This document shows, piece after piece, positions 1-7,749 of a stretch of 53,357 nucleotides of DNA. Position 1 is the first letter of the stretch. Each line of letters opens with the position of its first letter. A program made the translations under genes and the position numbers. The stretch is from Candidatus Kapaibacterium sp. (lineage in GTDB: Bacteria > Bacteroidota > Ignavibacteria > Kapaibacteriales > Kapaibacteriaceae). The stretch covers positions 1-53,357 of the forward strand of contig JAURGP010000009.1 of the NCBI GenBank assembly GCA_030833725.1. Direction: 5' to 3'. A model generated the notes under the pieces. The model had not been told where the DNA came from, ran no database searches, and was given only the letters and a program-made list of their open reading frames with translations.

Positions 1-2
1 CT

Positions 3-566
3 GGCACCACCACCCGCAAGCAAAATGTGTTCGACGATGCCATTGCCTGTGCGCAGTGGTTGATCGACAACGGCATTACTACGCGCGACCTGCTGGCGAT
101 CAACGGACGATCGAACGGAGGCCTGCTGGTAGGTGCTGTGATGACACAGCGACCAGACCTCTTCCGCGTAGCGCTTCCGGAAGTAGGCGTGCTGGACATG
201 CTACGCTACCACCTCTTCACCATTGGTTGGAACTGGGCACGCGATTACGGCACGGTAGCCAAGGAAGATCAGTTTCGTGCGCTCTTGGCCTACTCACCCT
301 ATCACAACGTGCGTCCTGGAACAACCTATCCCGCAACGATGGTGATGACGGCCGACCACGACGACCGCGTAGTCCCGGCACACTCCTTCAAGTTCGCTGC
401 AGCGCTGCAAGCGTCCGTTGATCCAACGGCGCCGATCACACCGCCTTTGCTCATGCGCGTTGAGCGCCAGAGTGGCCACGGCGCCGTGAATACGGAAACG
501 CTACTGGATGGCATGGCCGACAAGCTGGCCTTTGCCCTGTATGCCATGGGCTGGTCGTATCGCTAA
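3..566 (+). CDS. Prolyl oligopeptidase family serine peptidase, C-terminal part (5' end outside window)
   Basis: The frame is open to the left edge, so only the C-terminal alpha/beta-hydrolase part is present, about 187 residues. It begins with [12 protein letters not shown], which matches the KQNVFDDF stretch of S9A prolyl oligopeptidases. The nucleophile serine lies in GRSNGG (Ser codon at 111-113), the catalytic aspartate in ADHDDRVVP and the catalytic histidine in SGHGAV, so the triad is complete. The family cleaves short peptides after proline and acts in the cytoplasm or periplasm; a signal peptide cannot be judged because the N-terminus is missing. The gene ends 8 nt from the 3' end of the convergent CorC-like gene, with no obvious hairpin between them. 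The truncation is due to the window edge, not a mutation. Confidence 0.93.
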   Translation, partial: GTTTRKQNVFDDAIACAQWLIDNGITTRDLLAINGRSNGGLLVGAVMTQRPDLFRVALPEVGVLDMLRYHLFTIGWNWARDYGTVAKEDQFRALLAYSPYHNVRPGTTYPATMVMTADHDDRVVPAHSFKFAAALQASVDPTAPITPPLLMRVERQSGHGAVNTETLLDGMADKLAFALYAMGWSYR

Positions 567-574
567 GGCGTCCG

Positions 575-1870
575 CTATGACTGTGAGCGCCACGTGAGGC
601 GCACACGCTCTACGCGTCGCTCGCTACCGGCCAGGATCATTGCCGTGTAATCGTCCAGCAGGATGCCGTCACCAACGTTGGGAATGCGTCCGCTGACGTG
701 GGTGATCATTCCGCCCAGTGTTTCGTAGTCGTCGGAGGAGGGAAGGGGCTTGGGCAGCAACTCGTTGAGGTCGTCGATGTGAATGCCGGCGTCGAACTCC
801 CACACGTCACGGGTCGTTTGCGAGGCCAGAGGAGCTTCCTCGTCGTACTCGTCCTGAATCGTGCCGACCAACTCCTCTAGGATGTTCTCCATCGTGATCA
901 GGCCGGCCGTACCGCCAAACTCGTCCAAGACGATGGCCATGTGCACGCGCTTAGCCTGCATGTCGCGCAGCAGCCGCTTGATCTTGACGTCCTCCTGCAC
1001 GAAGTAGGCGGGGTGCAGAATGTCCTGTACCAGGATGAGATCCTTGTGGTGCATCAGCGTGAGCAGGTCCTTGGCATACACAATACCAACAATGCGGTCG
1101 ATCGATCCATCGTAGACCGGTAGGCGTGAGTAGCCTTCCTCCATCACCTGCTCAAGAAGCGCATCGATGTGATCCGATAGGTCCAACGCTAGAATCTTCG
1201 ATCGTGGAATCATCACCTGATCGGCCGTCGTCTCGGTGAAGTCGAACACGTTTTCGATCAGCTCACGCTCCGAAATCTCCAGAGCCCCCTGCTCACCCGA
1301 CTGGGCGATGAGGTAGCGGAGTTCCTCGGGGGAGTGCACTTCGTGCTCCGTGGCCGGCGCAATGCCGATGAGTCGGAGCATGGTGTTGCTCATCCAGTTC
1401 AGTCCCAGAATCACCGGGCGAAACACGATGTAGAAGGCCCGCATGGGCAAGGCAATGGCAAGCGTCACCGCCTCCGATCGCTGAATGGCGAGCGTCTTGG
1501 GCGCCATCTCACCGATCACGATGTGCATGGCGGTAATGATGGTAAAGGCCACGGCAATGCTCACCATGTGCAGGGTAGCCACATCTAGCTGAATGCCGGC
1601 CAGGGCAACAACGTCGGCCACAATGGCCGCAACCACCGGCTCTCCAATCCAGCCCAGGGCTAGCGAGGCCAGTGTAATACCCAACTGGCAGGCCGAGAGA
1701 TAGGCATCGAGATGCTCGATCAGCCCCTTGGCGATCCCAGCAAAGATGTTACCATCCCGCGCTCGAAGTTCGATCTGGGAGGAGCGGACCTTGACCAAGG
1801 CAAACTCAGCGGCTACGAAGAAGCCGTTGAGCAGCACAAAAAACAGGGTCAGGGCGATGTTGCCAATCAT
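575..1870 (-). CDS. HlyC/CorC family protein (CNNM + CBS pair + CorC domains)
   Basis: A 431-residue membrane protein of the CorC/YfjD/TlyC group, implicated in Mg2+/Co2+ export or resistance; the exact substrate is not known. Residues 1-190 form the CNNM (DUF21) membrane domain with hydrophobic helices, starting MIGNIALTLFFVLLNGFF. A CBS-domain pair follows (about 205-330, with MIPRSKILAL and SRLPVYDG), then a CorC_HlyC domain (about 345-425, with LGGMITHVSGRIP). The ATG at 1870 sits only 4 nt downstream of TATCTTTG (1882-1875 on this strand), an exact TAnnTTTG promoter element, so the mRNA may be leaderless. The older hemolysin name is misleading: nothing here suggests a toxin. Confidence 0.9.
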   Translation of the reverse strand: MIGNIALTLFFVLLNGFFVAAEFALVKVRSSQIELRARDGNIFAGIAKGLIEHLDAYLSACQLGITLASLALGWIGEPVVAAIVADVVALAGIQLDVATLHMVSIAVAFTIITAMHIVIGEMAPKTLAIQRSEAVTLAIALPMRAFYIVFRPVILGLNWMSNTMLRLIGIAPATEHEVHSPEELRYLIAQSGEQGALEISERELIENVFDFTETTADQVMIPRSKILALDLSDHIDALLEQVMEEGYSRLPVYDGSIDRIVGIVYAKDLLTLMHHKDLILVQDILHPAYFVQEDVKIKRLLRDMQAKRVHMAIVLDEFGGTAGLITMENILEELVGTIQDEYDEEAPLASQTTRDVWEFDAGIHIDDLNELLPKPLPSSDDYETLGGMITHVSGRIPNVGDGILLDDYTAMILAGSERRVERVRLTWRSQS

Positions 1871-1874
1871 GGTG

Positions 1875-1882
1875 CAAAGATA
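1875..1882 (-). promoter_or_regulatory. TAnnTTTG promoter element of the CorC-like gene
   Basis: On the minus strand this reads TATCTTTG, an exact match to the Bacteroidota -7 element TAnnTTTG. The ATG at 1870 starts 4 nt after the final G, which is about where transcription should start. This suggests a leaderless or nearly leaderless message. No clear -33 TTTG was found at the usual distance. Confidence 0.5.
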
Positions 1883-1918
1883 CCGTGTTCCTCATCGCGA
1901 TCCTGATCAGGATCACGA

Positions 1919-2629
1919 TCAGCGCAACGTATCCGACACGCGACTCACCATCCTGCGGTCGAGGTGGTGCGAGAAGTACGTCGTGAGAAAGGCGTCGATC
2001 TCCTGTTCGTCTGCGTCAGAAAGATCGAGATTGGTGTTTGGATCTGTTTCGAGGCAGAGCAACAGCGCTTCATAGACCTTCCGTGTAAGCCGATAGCCCT
2101 GTGCCGCTTCACTCCGTGGTAGGCCATCCTCGACGCTAATCTTCACCACAGACCCTAGGGGTACGTCCGCCACGGGCAGGCCAAAGCCCATCAGGCGTGC
2201 TACCGCCAATCGGGCATGCAGCCCCGTAGCCAGAGCATGCTCCTCGTGGCCAAGGGCAATGCCAACCACGGCTTCCCGCACCACCGAGAACAGTTCCGTC
2301 GACGGAGCCTCATCGGCCTGACTCCGCATCAATGTTTCGCAGACGGTCATGGCCGAGCGCAGCTTTACGTACGATGGCTCGCGCCACAGCCCCGGATGCA
2401 GGGACTCTGCCGCCGACACCGTATGGAGGTCGCGCAGTTTGCGGTGGTAGATCGTGACCCGCGAGATGGAAAGGGGCTCTAGGGCACTACCAAAGGGGGA
2501 CTTCGGAGTGCGGGCACCCCGAGCCACCACGGACACCTTGCCTAACTGCTCCGTATAGAGCACCACGATCCGTGACGTATCGCCGTATCGGCGGGAGTGG
2601 AGCACAACGGCATCGGTGGTAACGATCAT
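1919..2629 (-). CDS. recO: DNA repair protein RecO
   Basis: RecO works with RecF and RecR to load RecA onto SSB-coated single-stranded DNA during gap repair. The start is placed at the ATG at 2629, giving 236 residues. This start puts MIVTTDAVVLHSRRYGDTSR, the canonical OB-fold opening of the family, at the N-terminus. A longer frame from a TTG at 2671 would run into the tRNA promoter side and adds sequence unlike RecO. The OB fold (about 1-80, with GKVSVVARGARTPKS) is followed by the helical RecO C-terminal domain. I see no CxxC pairs of the zinc-binding kind known from some RecO proteins. The gene lies between the tRNA-Asn gene (divergent) and the CorC-like gene. Confidence 0.92.
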   Translation of the reverse strand: MIVTTDAVVLHSRRYGDTSRIVVLYTEQLGKVSVVARGARTPKSPFGSALEPLSISRVTIYHRKLRDLHTVSAAESLHPGLWREPSYVKLRSAMTVCETLMRSQADEAPSTELFSVVREAVVGIALGHEEHALATGLHARLAVARLMGFGLPVADVPLGSVVKISVEDGLPRSEAAQGYRLTRKVYEALLLCLETDPNTNLDLSDADEQEIDAFLTTYFSHHLDRRMVSRVSDTLR

Positions 2630-2652
2630 GTGGCAAATTACCTTGCACCTCG

Positions 2653-2660
2653 TATATTTG
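2653..2660 (+). promoter_or_regulatory. TAnnTTTG promoter element of tRNA-Asn
   Basis: TATATTTG is an exact match to the Bacteroidota -7 consensus, 17 nt before the mature 5' end of tRNA-Asn. It lies in the short spacer between the divergent recO start and the tRNA. This is good support for the promoter type used by this organism. Confidence 0.6.
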
Positions 2661-2677
2661 TGCTCTCTCAACGAGAT

Positions 2678-2754
2678 TCCGCAGTAGCTCAGCTGGTTAG
2701 AGCATCTGACTGTTAATCAGAGGGTCCGGGGTTCAAGTCCCTGCTGCGGAGCCA
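2678..2754 (+). tRNA. tRNA-Asn (anticodon GTT)
   Basis: The cloverleaf can be folded by hand. The 7-bp acceptor stem is TCCGCAG (2678-2684) with CTGCGGA (2744-2750). The D-arm contains AGCTCAGCTGGTTAGAGC. The anticodon stem TCTGA/TCAGA (2705-2709, 2717-2721) carries loop CTGTTAA with GTT at 2712-2714, and the T-arm has GGTTCAAGTCC. The CCA end is encoded (2752-2754). Anticodon GTT reads AAC and AAU (Asn). A strong hairpin terminator follows at 2786-2816. Confidence 0.98.
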
Positions 2755-2785
2755 AAAATGACCTGGGCTAAGCACCCAGTAAACT

Positions 2786-2816
2786 AAAGGGATAGGCACT
2801 ACGCCTATCCCTTTTT
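2786..2816 (+). terminator. Rho-independent terminator after tRNA-Asn
   Basis: A perfect 12-bp stem, AAAGGGATAGGC (2786-2797) with GCCTATCCCTTT (2803-2814), has a 5-nt loop ACTAC. The T-run TTTTT (2812-2816) overlaps the 3' arm. It can also serve the minus strand, where the A-rich side gives a short T-run behind the convergent monooxygenase gene. Confidence 0.85.
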
Positions 2817-2842
2817 CTATTGCGGTCTCTGTTGCGTGTTGG

Positions 2843-4423
2843 TTACGGGACCAGCAGCGCCTGACTCACCATGGTAGCGTTCGTACGAAGCACCACGCGG
2901 TACATCCCGGCCGGCAGGGTGGAGGTGTCCCAATCCACGAGATGCTGTCCCGGTAGAGCCTTTCGATCGTGCCGGATGATCGACTGACGCAAGCCCTGCA
3001 TGTCATACACTTCAAGCGTCATCGCCGTAGTTCTATCAAGCGTGTATCCTATGGTTACCGGGCCACGCACGGGGTTTGGTGCGAGAGGATAGAGGCGAAC
3101 GTCATGCTCTGATGTCAGGGCCGACTCTACCGATGTTGGCACGTCGTCTAGCACAAGGTCCTCATCGCCACCTTGGTACGGAAGCCACAGGAACGGGAGG
3201 TAGAACATCTCATCGGTGGTGCCTTCACCCCATCGAACTGTTGTTGGAGGGATGCTTGGATTGAAGGGGTTTGCTTCGGTGTTGTCGTACGTCGCAAAGG
3301 CAACGATTGTACATCCGCGGGGAAGAACAACGGGCTGAGCGAAGTGGTACGACCCCTGCCAGTTGAAGTCCCAATCTGGAATTGAGATGAGTGGTATGGT
3401 GTCCTGCTCCGGCGTTACCGCATACACCTTCCATGAGCGATTCAGCAGATGAGCATGAGGCGCCAGCCCGAGGAGCGTCACCTTTATGGGTGTTGTGAAC
3501 CTGCCTTCGAAGGTTGTTACTGAGTTTGGTGGCATCACGAACGGCCCATTGACAATGGCCGGTGGTAGCATGATGTGTGAGCGGACGTAGCGCCGCGCTG
3601 GAGTTTTTGAGAAGAAGAGATTCACCGTCGATGAATCCGTACCTCCAACCGTTGTTGGTGCATAGTGCATCTGAATGACAATGTCGCTGTTGGCAGGGAT
3701 CTTCTGTGCCATACCCTGTGTGTACACGATTGGGCGTGCTCCAGGCACGTAGCTGGGCAACTGATCTCCAAAGCGAGCCTGTCCGGCCTCCGCGCCACGG
3801 CCGACGTAGCCGTACTCAGGAGTCTCAGCATCAAGCTGGGCCGCGGTGCCAGTGGTGTCTGTCCAGAAGAGTGCATGGTGCACTAGAGAAGTGTTTCCTG
3901 GTCGCAGCTCAAGTGCTACGAGATCGCGGTCTTCGCGCAGACCAGTTGGTAGTACGAAGAATCGATACTCATCGGTGTTCGTCGCGCTGACCCGATGTGC
4001 CGATGAAAACGATAGCGACACATCCGGTGTACCAACCTGAGAACCGGTCGGAAACGTTGGTGGAGGTGGGGCCTCCGTAGGATCGCCTTCAGGGGCTCCA
4101 GCGTCGACCCACGCCTTGATGGTTGCAATCTGTTGGTCAGTGAGCCTGTTTGTACCAATGAACGCTCCGCCATACGTGGGGTCTGGCTTCCATGGAGGCA
4201 TGAAACGTATCTGTGTGGTATAGGCAATCATGTCGGCCCACGCCGTTGCATCCTCGTAGGACTCCAAGGGGAACGGCCCGATCTCTCCACTGCGATGACA
4301 CGTCGTGCAATGCGAGTAGATGATTGGAGCGACATCCCGACTCCACGTGACGGACTGTGCTTGCAGCCCCAGCGCGTTGAAGAAACTCAGAATCGGCAAA
4401 ACCAGGAGAAGCCGTCGATACAT
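2843..4423 (-). CDS. PHM-like copper monooxygenase protein with cytochrome-c motif and T9SS sorting domain
   Basis: A 526-residue exported protein. The start at 4423 gives a signal peptide (MYRRLLLVLPILSFFNALG) and follows GGAGG; the longer frame from 4450 does not. A CxxCH heme-type motif (residues 39-43, CTTCH) with GPFPLESY is typical of cytochrome-c-like modules fused to copper type II, ascorbate-dependent monooxygenase folds. All six expected copper ligands can be placed: HH at 182-183, H253 (QMHY), H323 and H325 (PHAHL) and M406 (DEMFY). The last 80 or so residues (APNPVRG, LPAGMYRVVL) form a T9SS type A sorting domain, so the product should be exported to the cell surface. The substrate is unknown. 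It is coupled to the upstream thioredoxin-like gene, whose TAA lies inside its Shine-Dalgarno region. Confidence 0.85.
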   Translation of the reverse strand: MYRRLLLVLPILSFFNALGLQAQSVTWSRDVAPIIYSHCTTCHRSGEIGPFPLESYEDATAWADMIAYTTQIRFMPPWKPDPTYGGAFIGTNRLTDQQIATIKAWVDAGAPEGDPTEAPPPPTFPTGSQVGTPDVSLSFSSAHRVSATNTDEYRFFVLPTGLREDRDLVALELRPGNTSLVHHALFWTDTTGTAAQLDAETPEYGYVGRGAEAGQARFGDQLPSYVPGARPIVYTQGMAQKIPANSDIVIQMHYAPTTVGGTDSSTVNLFFSKTPARRYVRSHIMLPPAIVNGPFVMPPNSVTTFEGRFTTPIKVTLLGLAPHAHLLNRSWKVYAVTPEQDTIPLISIPDWDFNWQGSYHFAQPVVLPRGCTIVAFATYDNTEANPFNPSIPPTTVRWGEGTTDEMFYLPFLWLPYQGGDEDLVLDDVPTSVESALTSEHDVRLYPLAPNPVRGPVTIGYTLDRTTAMTLEVYDMQGLRQSIIRHDRKALPGQHLVDWDTSTLPAGMYRVVLRTNATMVSQALLVP

Positions 4424-4425
4424 AC

Positions 4426-5031
4426 TTACCTCCACACAGGAAGAATACATCCAATCGCCGTCGTGACTCGGGGTGTAACCGACATCCCATCCGTCAGGGC
4501 ACGTAGAACCGCCCGAACATCATGTTGCGTTACCACACCACGACGCTGACCAACTCGCACAAACAGATCATTGACTCGACCTCGATACAGTACCTGCTGA
4601 TCCGCGACGGAAACGATGGCAACTTCTGGGGTAATCGTCACTCCGTACCGTCGTGCACGCACAGCGCCGGAGTCGATACGGCATACAAAGGGCAGATCAG
4701 AAGTCTTGCGAAACTCCTCGATGCTCTCCCATGTCGACACCTGATTCGGAAACCAGCCAACGAACTGGATCGAATCCGAACTGAAGTCCTGATGAAGTCG
4801 AATCAGCTCATCAGTGAATGCTTGCGTGATCGTGCAAGATTCCAGCATGAACACATTCACCACGTACGTCTGCCCAGCTGCTGAGCTAACACCAAACAGC
4901 GCAGCAAGAATGGTGAGTAGGCGTGGTAAACATCGTTGCACGGTGACAAACTGGATAAACTGGACAAACTGGACAAACCGTATACCGCTGAGCTCGGCTG
5001 GATTGCTCCTCGCCTTCATGCCGTCGTTCAA
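4426..5031 (-). CDS. Thioredoxin-like (redoxin) exported protein
   Basis: A 201-residue frame whose core is a thioredoxin fold: TYVVNVFMLESCTITQAF, then strand-helix elements and a cis-proline segment (GVTITPEVAIV), ending with TTAIGCIL. The layout resembles redoxin modules that precede, or are fused to, copper monooxygenase/cytochrome-c proteins in Planctomycetes and relatives. That comparison is from memory of the family. Only one cysteine lies at the active-site position, so a classical CxxC disulfide exchange is unlikely. The start is uncertain: a GTG at 4941 would give a neat signal peptide (QRCLPRLLTILAALFGV). The longer frame adds an odd FVQFVQFIQFV segment encoded by a 9-bp tandem repeat. 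The stop overlaps the Shine-Dalgarno of the downstream monooxygenase gene. Confidence 0.7.
   Translation of the reverse strand: MNDGMKARSNPAELSGIRFVQFVQFIQFVTVQRCLPRLLTILAALFGVSSAAGQTYVVNVFMLESCTITQAFTDELIRLHQDFSSDSIQFVGWFPNQVSTWESIEEFRKTSDLPFVCRIDSGAVRARRYGVTITPEVAIVSVADQQVLYRGRVNDLFVRVGQRRGVVTQHDVRAVLRALTDGMSVTPRVTTAIGCILPVWR
4943..4978. repeat. 9-bp tandem repeat TGGACAAAC, about four copies
   Basis: Units are GTGACAAAC (4943-4951), TGGATAAAC (4952-4960), TGGACAAAC (4961-4969) and TGGACAAAC (4970-4978); the last two are identical. The unit length keeps the reading frame. On the minus strand it encodes FVQ/FIQ repeats, or is 5' untranslated if the GTG at 4941 is the true start. Confidence 0.85.
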
Positions 5032-5080
5032 CGTGAGCAGTCAACCATCGGTCTAACCTACTACCTTCTCCTGCTCAGAC

Positions 5081-6883
5081 CTAGGCCAGCTCGCTCAGCT
5101 CCAGCCAGCGGCTGGTGGCCATGTCGATGTCGTGGAGTAGGCGCTGGAGTTCATCGCTTAGCGCTGCCAGTTCGGTGTAGTCCGTAGTGCCGCCGTTGAG
5201 TGCCTGCTCGATGGAGGCTTGGCGCGCTTCAAGTTCGGGAATGCGCTCCTCCAGAGCAGCAAGTTCCTTTTGCTCTTTGAAGGTGAGTTTGCGTGGACCT
5301 GACGGTTGGGTTTTGGGCTTGGTGGTGTTCTTGGTGGTGGCGGCGTCCGCTGCGCTCGGTGCGGCACCGACCTGTTCGATTTTTTCGAGGTAGGCCGAGT
5401 AGTTGCCCGGATACTCTTTCACGCGTCCGTCTTCGAAGGACCAGATGGTGTCGACGGTTTTGTCGAGGAAGGCCCGGTCGTGGGACACTACCACCAGCAC
5501 GCCTTTGAAGAACTGAAGGTAGTCCTCCAGAGCCGTCAGCGTGGCAATGTCGAAGTCGTTGGTGGGTTCGTCCAGAAACAGCACGTTGGGATTCTTCATC
5601 AGTACGCGCAATAGGCCAAGACGGCGGCGCTCACCCCCGGATAGCGTATGGACGTAGGCATGCTGCTGCTTGCCGGTGAAGGCAAAGCGCTCGCAGAGTT
5701 CACGAGCACTGATGTAGCGGTCGTGCCCCAAGCCAACGTCGATGTATTCGGCAATGGCTCGCACGTTGGCAATCACGGTTTCGTTTTCGGCTAGGTCACG
5801 AATCTCCTGCTCGAAGAAACCCAGCGAGACGGTTTCACCAAGATTCACCCAACCCGCAGTGGGCTGCTGGCGGCCGCTGAGCACGCGCAGCAGGGTAGAC
5901 TTTCCGGCACCGTTGGGACCAATCACGCCAATGCGACTACCCGGCTGCGCTCTCCACGTGACGTCGCGAAACAGCCAGCGTCCGTCACCCTCAGCATCCA
6001 GTTGAACACCCAGATTGTCGGCATCGATGATCCTGCCACCCAAAAAGCGATGCCCCAACTCGATCTCGATATCACGCTGTTGGGAGGTAGGGGGCTCTGC
6101 CTCCATCTGGGCAATCCAGTCGATCCGGCTCTTCTGCTTGGTGCGCCGCGCCTTAGCACCCTTGGCCAGCCATGCCAGTTCCCGACGCAACTTGTTACGC
6201 TGATGGGCTGCCGTGGATTCCTGGACGTCGATGAGCGACGCCTTGCGCTCCAGGTACTTCTCATAGCCCCCTTCAAACGACAGGATGCGATGTTGATCCA
6301 GCTCTACGATGCGTGTGCAGACGGCATCGAGGAAGTACCGGTCGTGCGTTACCAGCAGCAAAGCGCGCGGAGAGTTGGAGAGCTCGTCCTGCAGCCACTG
6401 CACAGAGTCGGCGTCGAGATGGTTGGTGGGCTCGTCGAGGATCAACAGATCGGGCTCCGACATCAACGCTCTGGCGATCGCCACGCGCTTTCGCTGACCA
6501 CCCGAGAGTGTATGGACGTCAACCTCGGGCTCGTGAATACCCAGCTTGCCGAGAAAGCGTCGCGCTCGCGTTTCCAATTCCCATGGCTCGAGCATACCGT
6601 GTTCGGGATTGTAGGCCGCCGTGACTGCCTGGAGCGCCGTGTCTCCACGGGTAAACTCCGGCTGCTGGTTCAGGTATTCGAAGTGCGCTTCACGCGACCG
6701 AGCCACGGTGCCGCTATCGGGGCTGTCGATTCCAGCGATGATGTTCAGCAGTGATGTCTTGCCGGCGCCGTTACGGCCAATAATGCCAACGCGTTCACCG
6801 GACTGCATCCCGAAGGAAATGCCATCGAAGATGGGGTGCTCGCGATGTGTCTTTGCCAGCTCCGTAGCTGAAAACAAGGTCAC
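5081..6883 (-). CDS. uup: ABC-F family ATPase (Uup-like)
   Basis: 600 residues with two ABC domains in one chain and no membrane segment, the ABC-F plan. Domain 1 has GRNGAGKTS (36-44), signature LSGGQRKR and Walker B with LLILDEPTNHLD. Domain 2 has GPNGAGKST (322-330), LSGGERRR and LFLDEPTNDFD. The linker between them contains HRFLGGRIID, and a charged C-terminal coiled coil (about 530-600, LEERIPELEARQASIE) is typical of Uup. The family acts on ribosomes; Uup is also linked to DNA branch migration and transposon excision. The GTG start at 6883 overlaps the anti-sigma stop by 4 nt (GTGA), so the two are translationally coupled. A role in antibiotic resistance cannot be read from sequence. 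Confidence 0.92.
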   Translation of the reverse strand: MTLFSATELAKTHREHPIFDGISFGMQSGERVGIIGRNGAGKTSLLNIIAGIDSPDSGTVARSREAHFEYLNQQPEFTRGDTALQAVTAAYNPEHGMLEPWELETRARRFLGKLGIHEPEVDVHTLSGGQRKRVAIARALMSEPDLLILDEPTNHLDADSVQWLQDELSNSPRALLLVTHDRYFLDAVCTRIVELDQHRILSFEGGYEKYLERKASLIDVQESTAAHQRNKLRRELAWLAKGAKARRTKQKSRIDWIAQMEAEPPTSQQRDIEIELGHRFLGGRIIDADNLGVQLDAEGDGRWLFRDVTWRAQPGSRIGVIGPNGAGKSTLLRVLSGRQQPTAGWVNLGETVSLGFFEQEIRDLAENETVIANVRAIAEYIDVGLGHDRYISARELCERFAFTGKQQHAYVHTLSGGERRRLGLLRVLMKNPNVLFLDEPTNDFDIATLTALEDYLQFFKGVLVVVSHDRAFLDKTVDTIWSFEDGRVKEYPGNYSAYLEKIEQVGAAPSAADAATTKNTTKPKTQPSGPRKLTFKEQKELAALEERIPELEARQASIEQALNGGTTDYTELAALSDELQRLLHDIDMATSRWLELSELA

Positions 6884-7152
6884 GGGTGTATCTCCCGATC
6901 CGTCTCCCGATTCATCTCCCTCTTCAGAGCCTCACGAAGTCGCTGTTGAGCCTCGGTGGAGATCTGTCCCACGGGCGGTGCGGACCGTGCAGACTGTGTT
7001 AAGATGTCTACTTGCAGGACGTAGTGTTGGCAGGGTTCACAGCCGCTCAAGTGCCAACGCAAACGAACGCTGTTCACCAAGCTCAGGCGCGTGTGCTCGC
7101 GCTGTGTCAGCAACTCAGTAGCTTCTTTGCAGGATGGTCGGAGACGTTGCAT
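6880..7152 (-). CDS. Zinc-finger (ZAS-type) anti-sigma factor
   Basis: A small protein of 90 residues with the pattern C8 ... H34-x3-C38-x2-C41 (HLSGCEPC), which matches the HxxxCxxC zinc site of anti-sigma factors of the ZAS group. I see no transmembrane helix, so it is probably cytoplasmic like RsrA-type proteins, and the zinc/thiol site could sense redox or metal stress. Position supports the call: its ATG touches the stop of the ECF sigma gene (TAATG) and its own stop overlaps the start of the ABC-F gene. The regulatory input is inference. Confidence 0.82.
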   Translation of the reverse strand: MQRLRPSCKEATELLTQREHTRLSLVNSVRLRWHLSGCEPCQHYVLQVDILTQSARSAPPVGQISTEAQQRLREALKREMNRETDREIHP

Positions 7153-7745
7153 TAGCGGTGCTCCCGAGGTAGTTCAAACCAATGTGTATTCAGGCAGTCC
7201 CGCAGTCGCAAGCGTGCGCGGTGCAGAACAACCCAGAGGTTCGACGCCGTAATACCGAAAATCTGACAGATCTCGTCGGTTTCCAGTCCGTCGAGCTCTC
7301 GTGCCGTAAAGATTAAGCGCTGTTGCTCTGGCAAGGCCTGTAGGCAGCGGTCAAAGATCTCGTAGAACTCAGCTCGCTCGGCGTCGTCCATCGCCTCTGG
7401 TGATCGCTCCAGCCACGCCGTAGCTGTTGGCTCGTGGTGCCAGTGGCCATCCTCGCGAAACGGAGAATCACCGTCGGAGGAGTCCTCCACGAAGAACGAC
7501 TGACGCGTAGCCCGCCGACGAACGCTGTCGATGATCCGGCTCTTAAGGATCGTGTACAGCCAGTTCCGCTCGGAGATGTCGCCCCGATAGGAATCACGTG
7601 TACGCCAGGCCGTGAGAAACGTTTCCTGCACCACGTCCTCGGCATCACTGTCGTTGCGCAGACGCTGGACGGCGTACCGAAAGAGTTCGCTGCCGAAACG
7701 GTCAACCCAGGTTGAGGCATCCAGCGTGTGGTCCGAAGTGGTCAT
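7152..7745 (-). CDS. ECF RNA polymerase sigma factor
   Basis: 197 residues with region 2 (about 15-85, including DAEDVVQETFLTAWRT and YTILKSRIIDSVRRR) and region 4 (about 125-190, ALPEQQRLIFTARELDG and the helix-turn-helix FGITASNLWVVLHRAR). Region 3 is absent, as in extracytoplasmic-function sigma factors. It redirects RNA polymerase to a stress regulon and is probably held by the zinc anti-sigma factor encoded immediately downstream. The start at 7745 lies 4 nt after the stop of the DUF3298 lipoprotein gene, so the chain is likely one transcript. I could not identify an autoregulatory promoter. Confidence 0.93.
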   Translation of the reverse strand: MTTSDHTLDASTWVDRFGSELFRYAVQRLRNDSDAEDVVQETFLTAWRTRDSYRGDISERNWLYTILKSRIIDSVRRRATRQSFFVEDSSDGDSPFREDGHWHHEPTATAWLERSPEAMDDAERAEFYEIFDRCLQALPEQQRLIFTARELDGLETDEICQIFGITASNLWVVLHRARLRLRDCLNTHWFELPREHR

Positions 7746-7749
7746 GCCG

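Noticed and set aside
1-566. Pseudogene call for the prolyl oligopeptidase fragment
   Set aside because: The frame is open to the window edge and all catalytic residues are intact, so it is simply cut by the window.
4943-4978. CRISPR-like repeat
   Set aside because: Units are only 9 bp, directly adjacent and without spacers; it is a simple tandem repeat.
6002-6754. 250-codon plus-strand frame
   Set aside because: It is antisense to the ABC-F gene, whose motifs are unambiguous.
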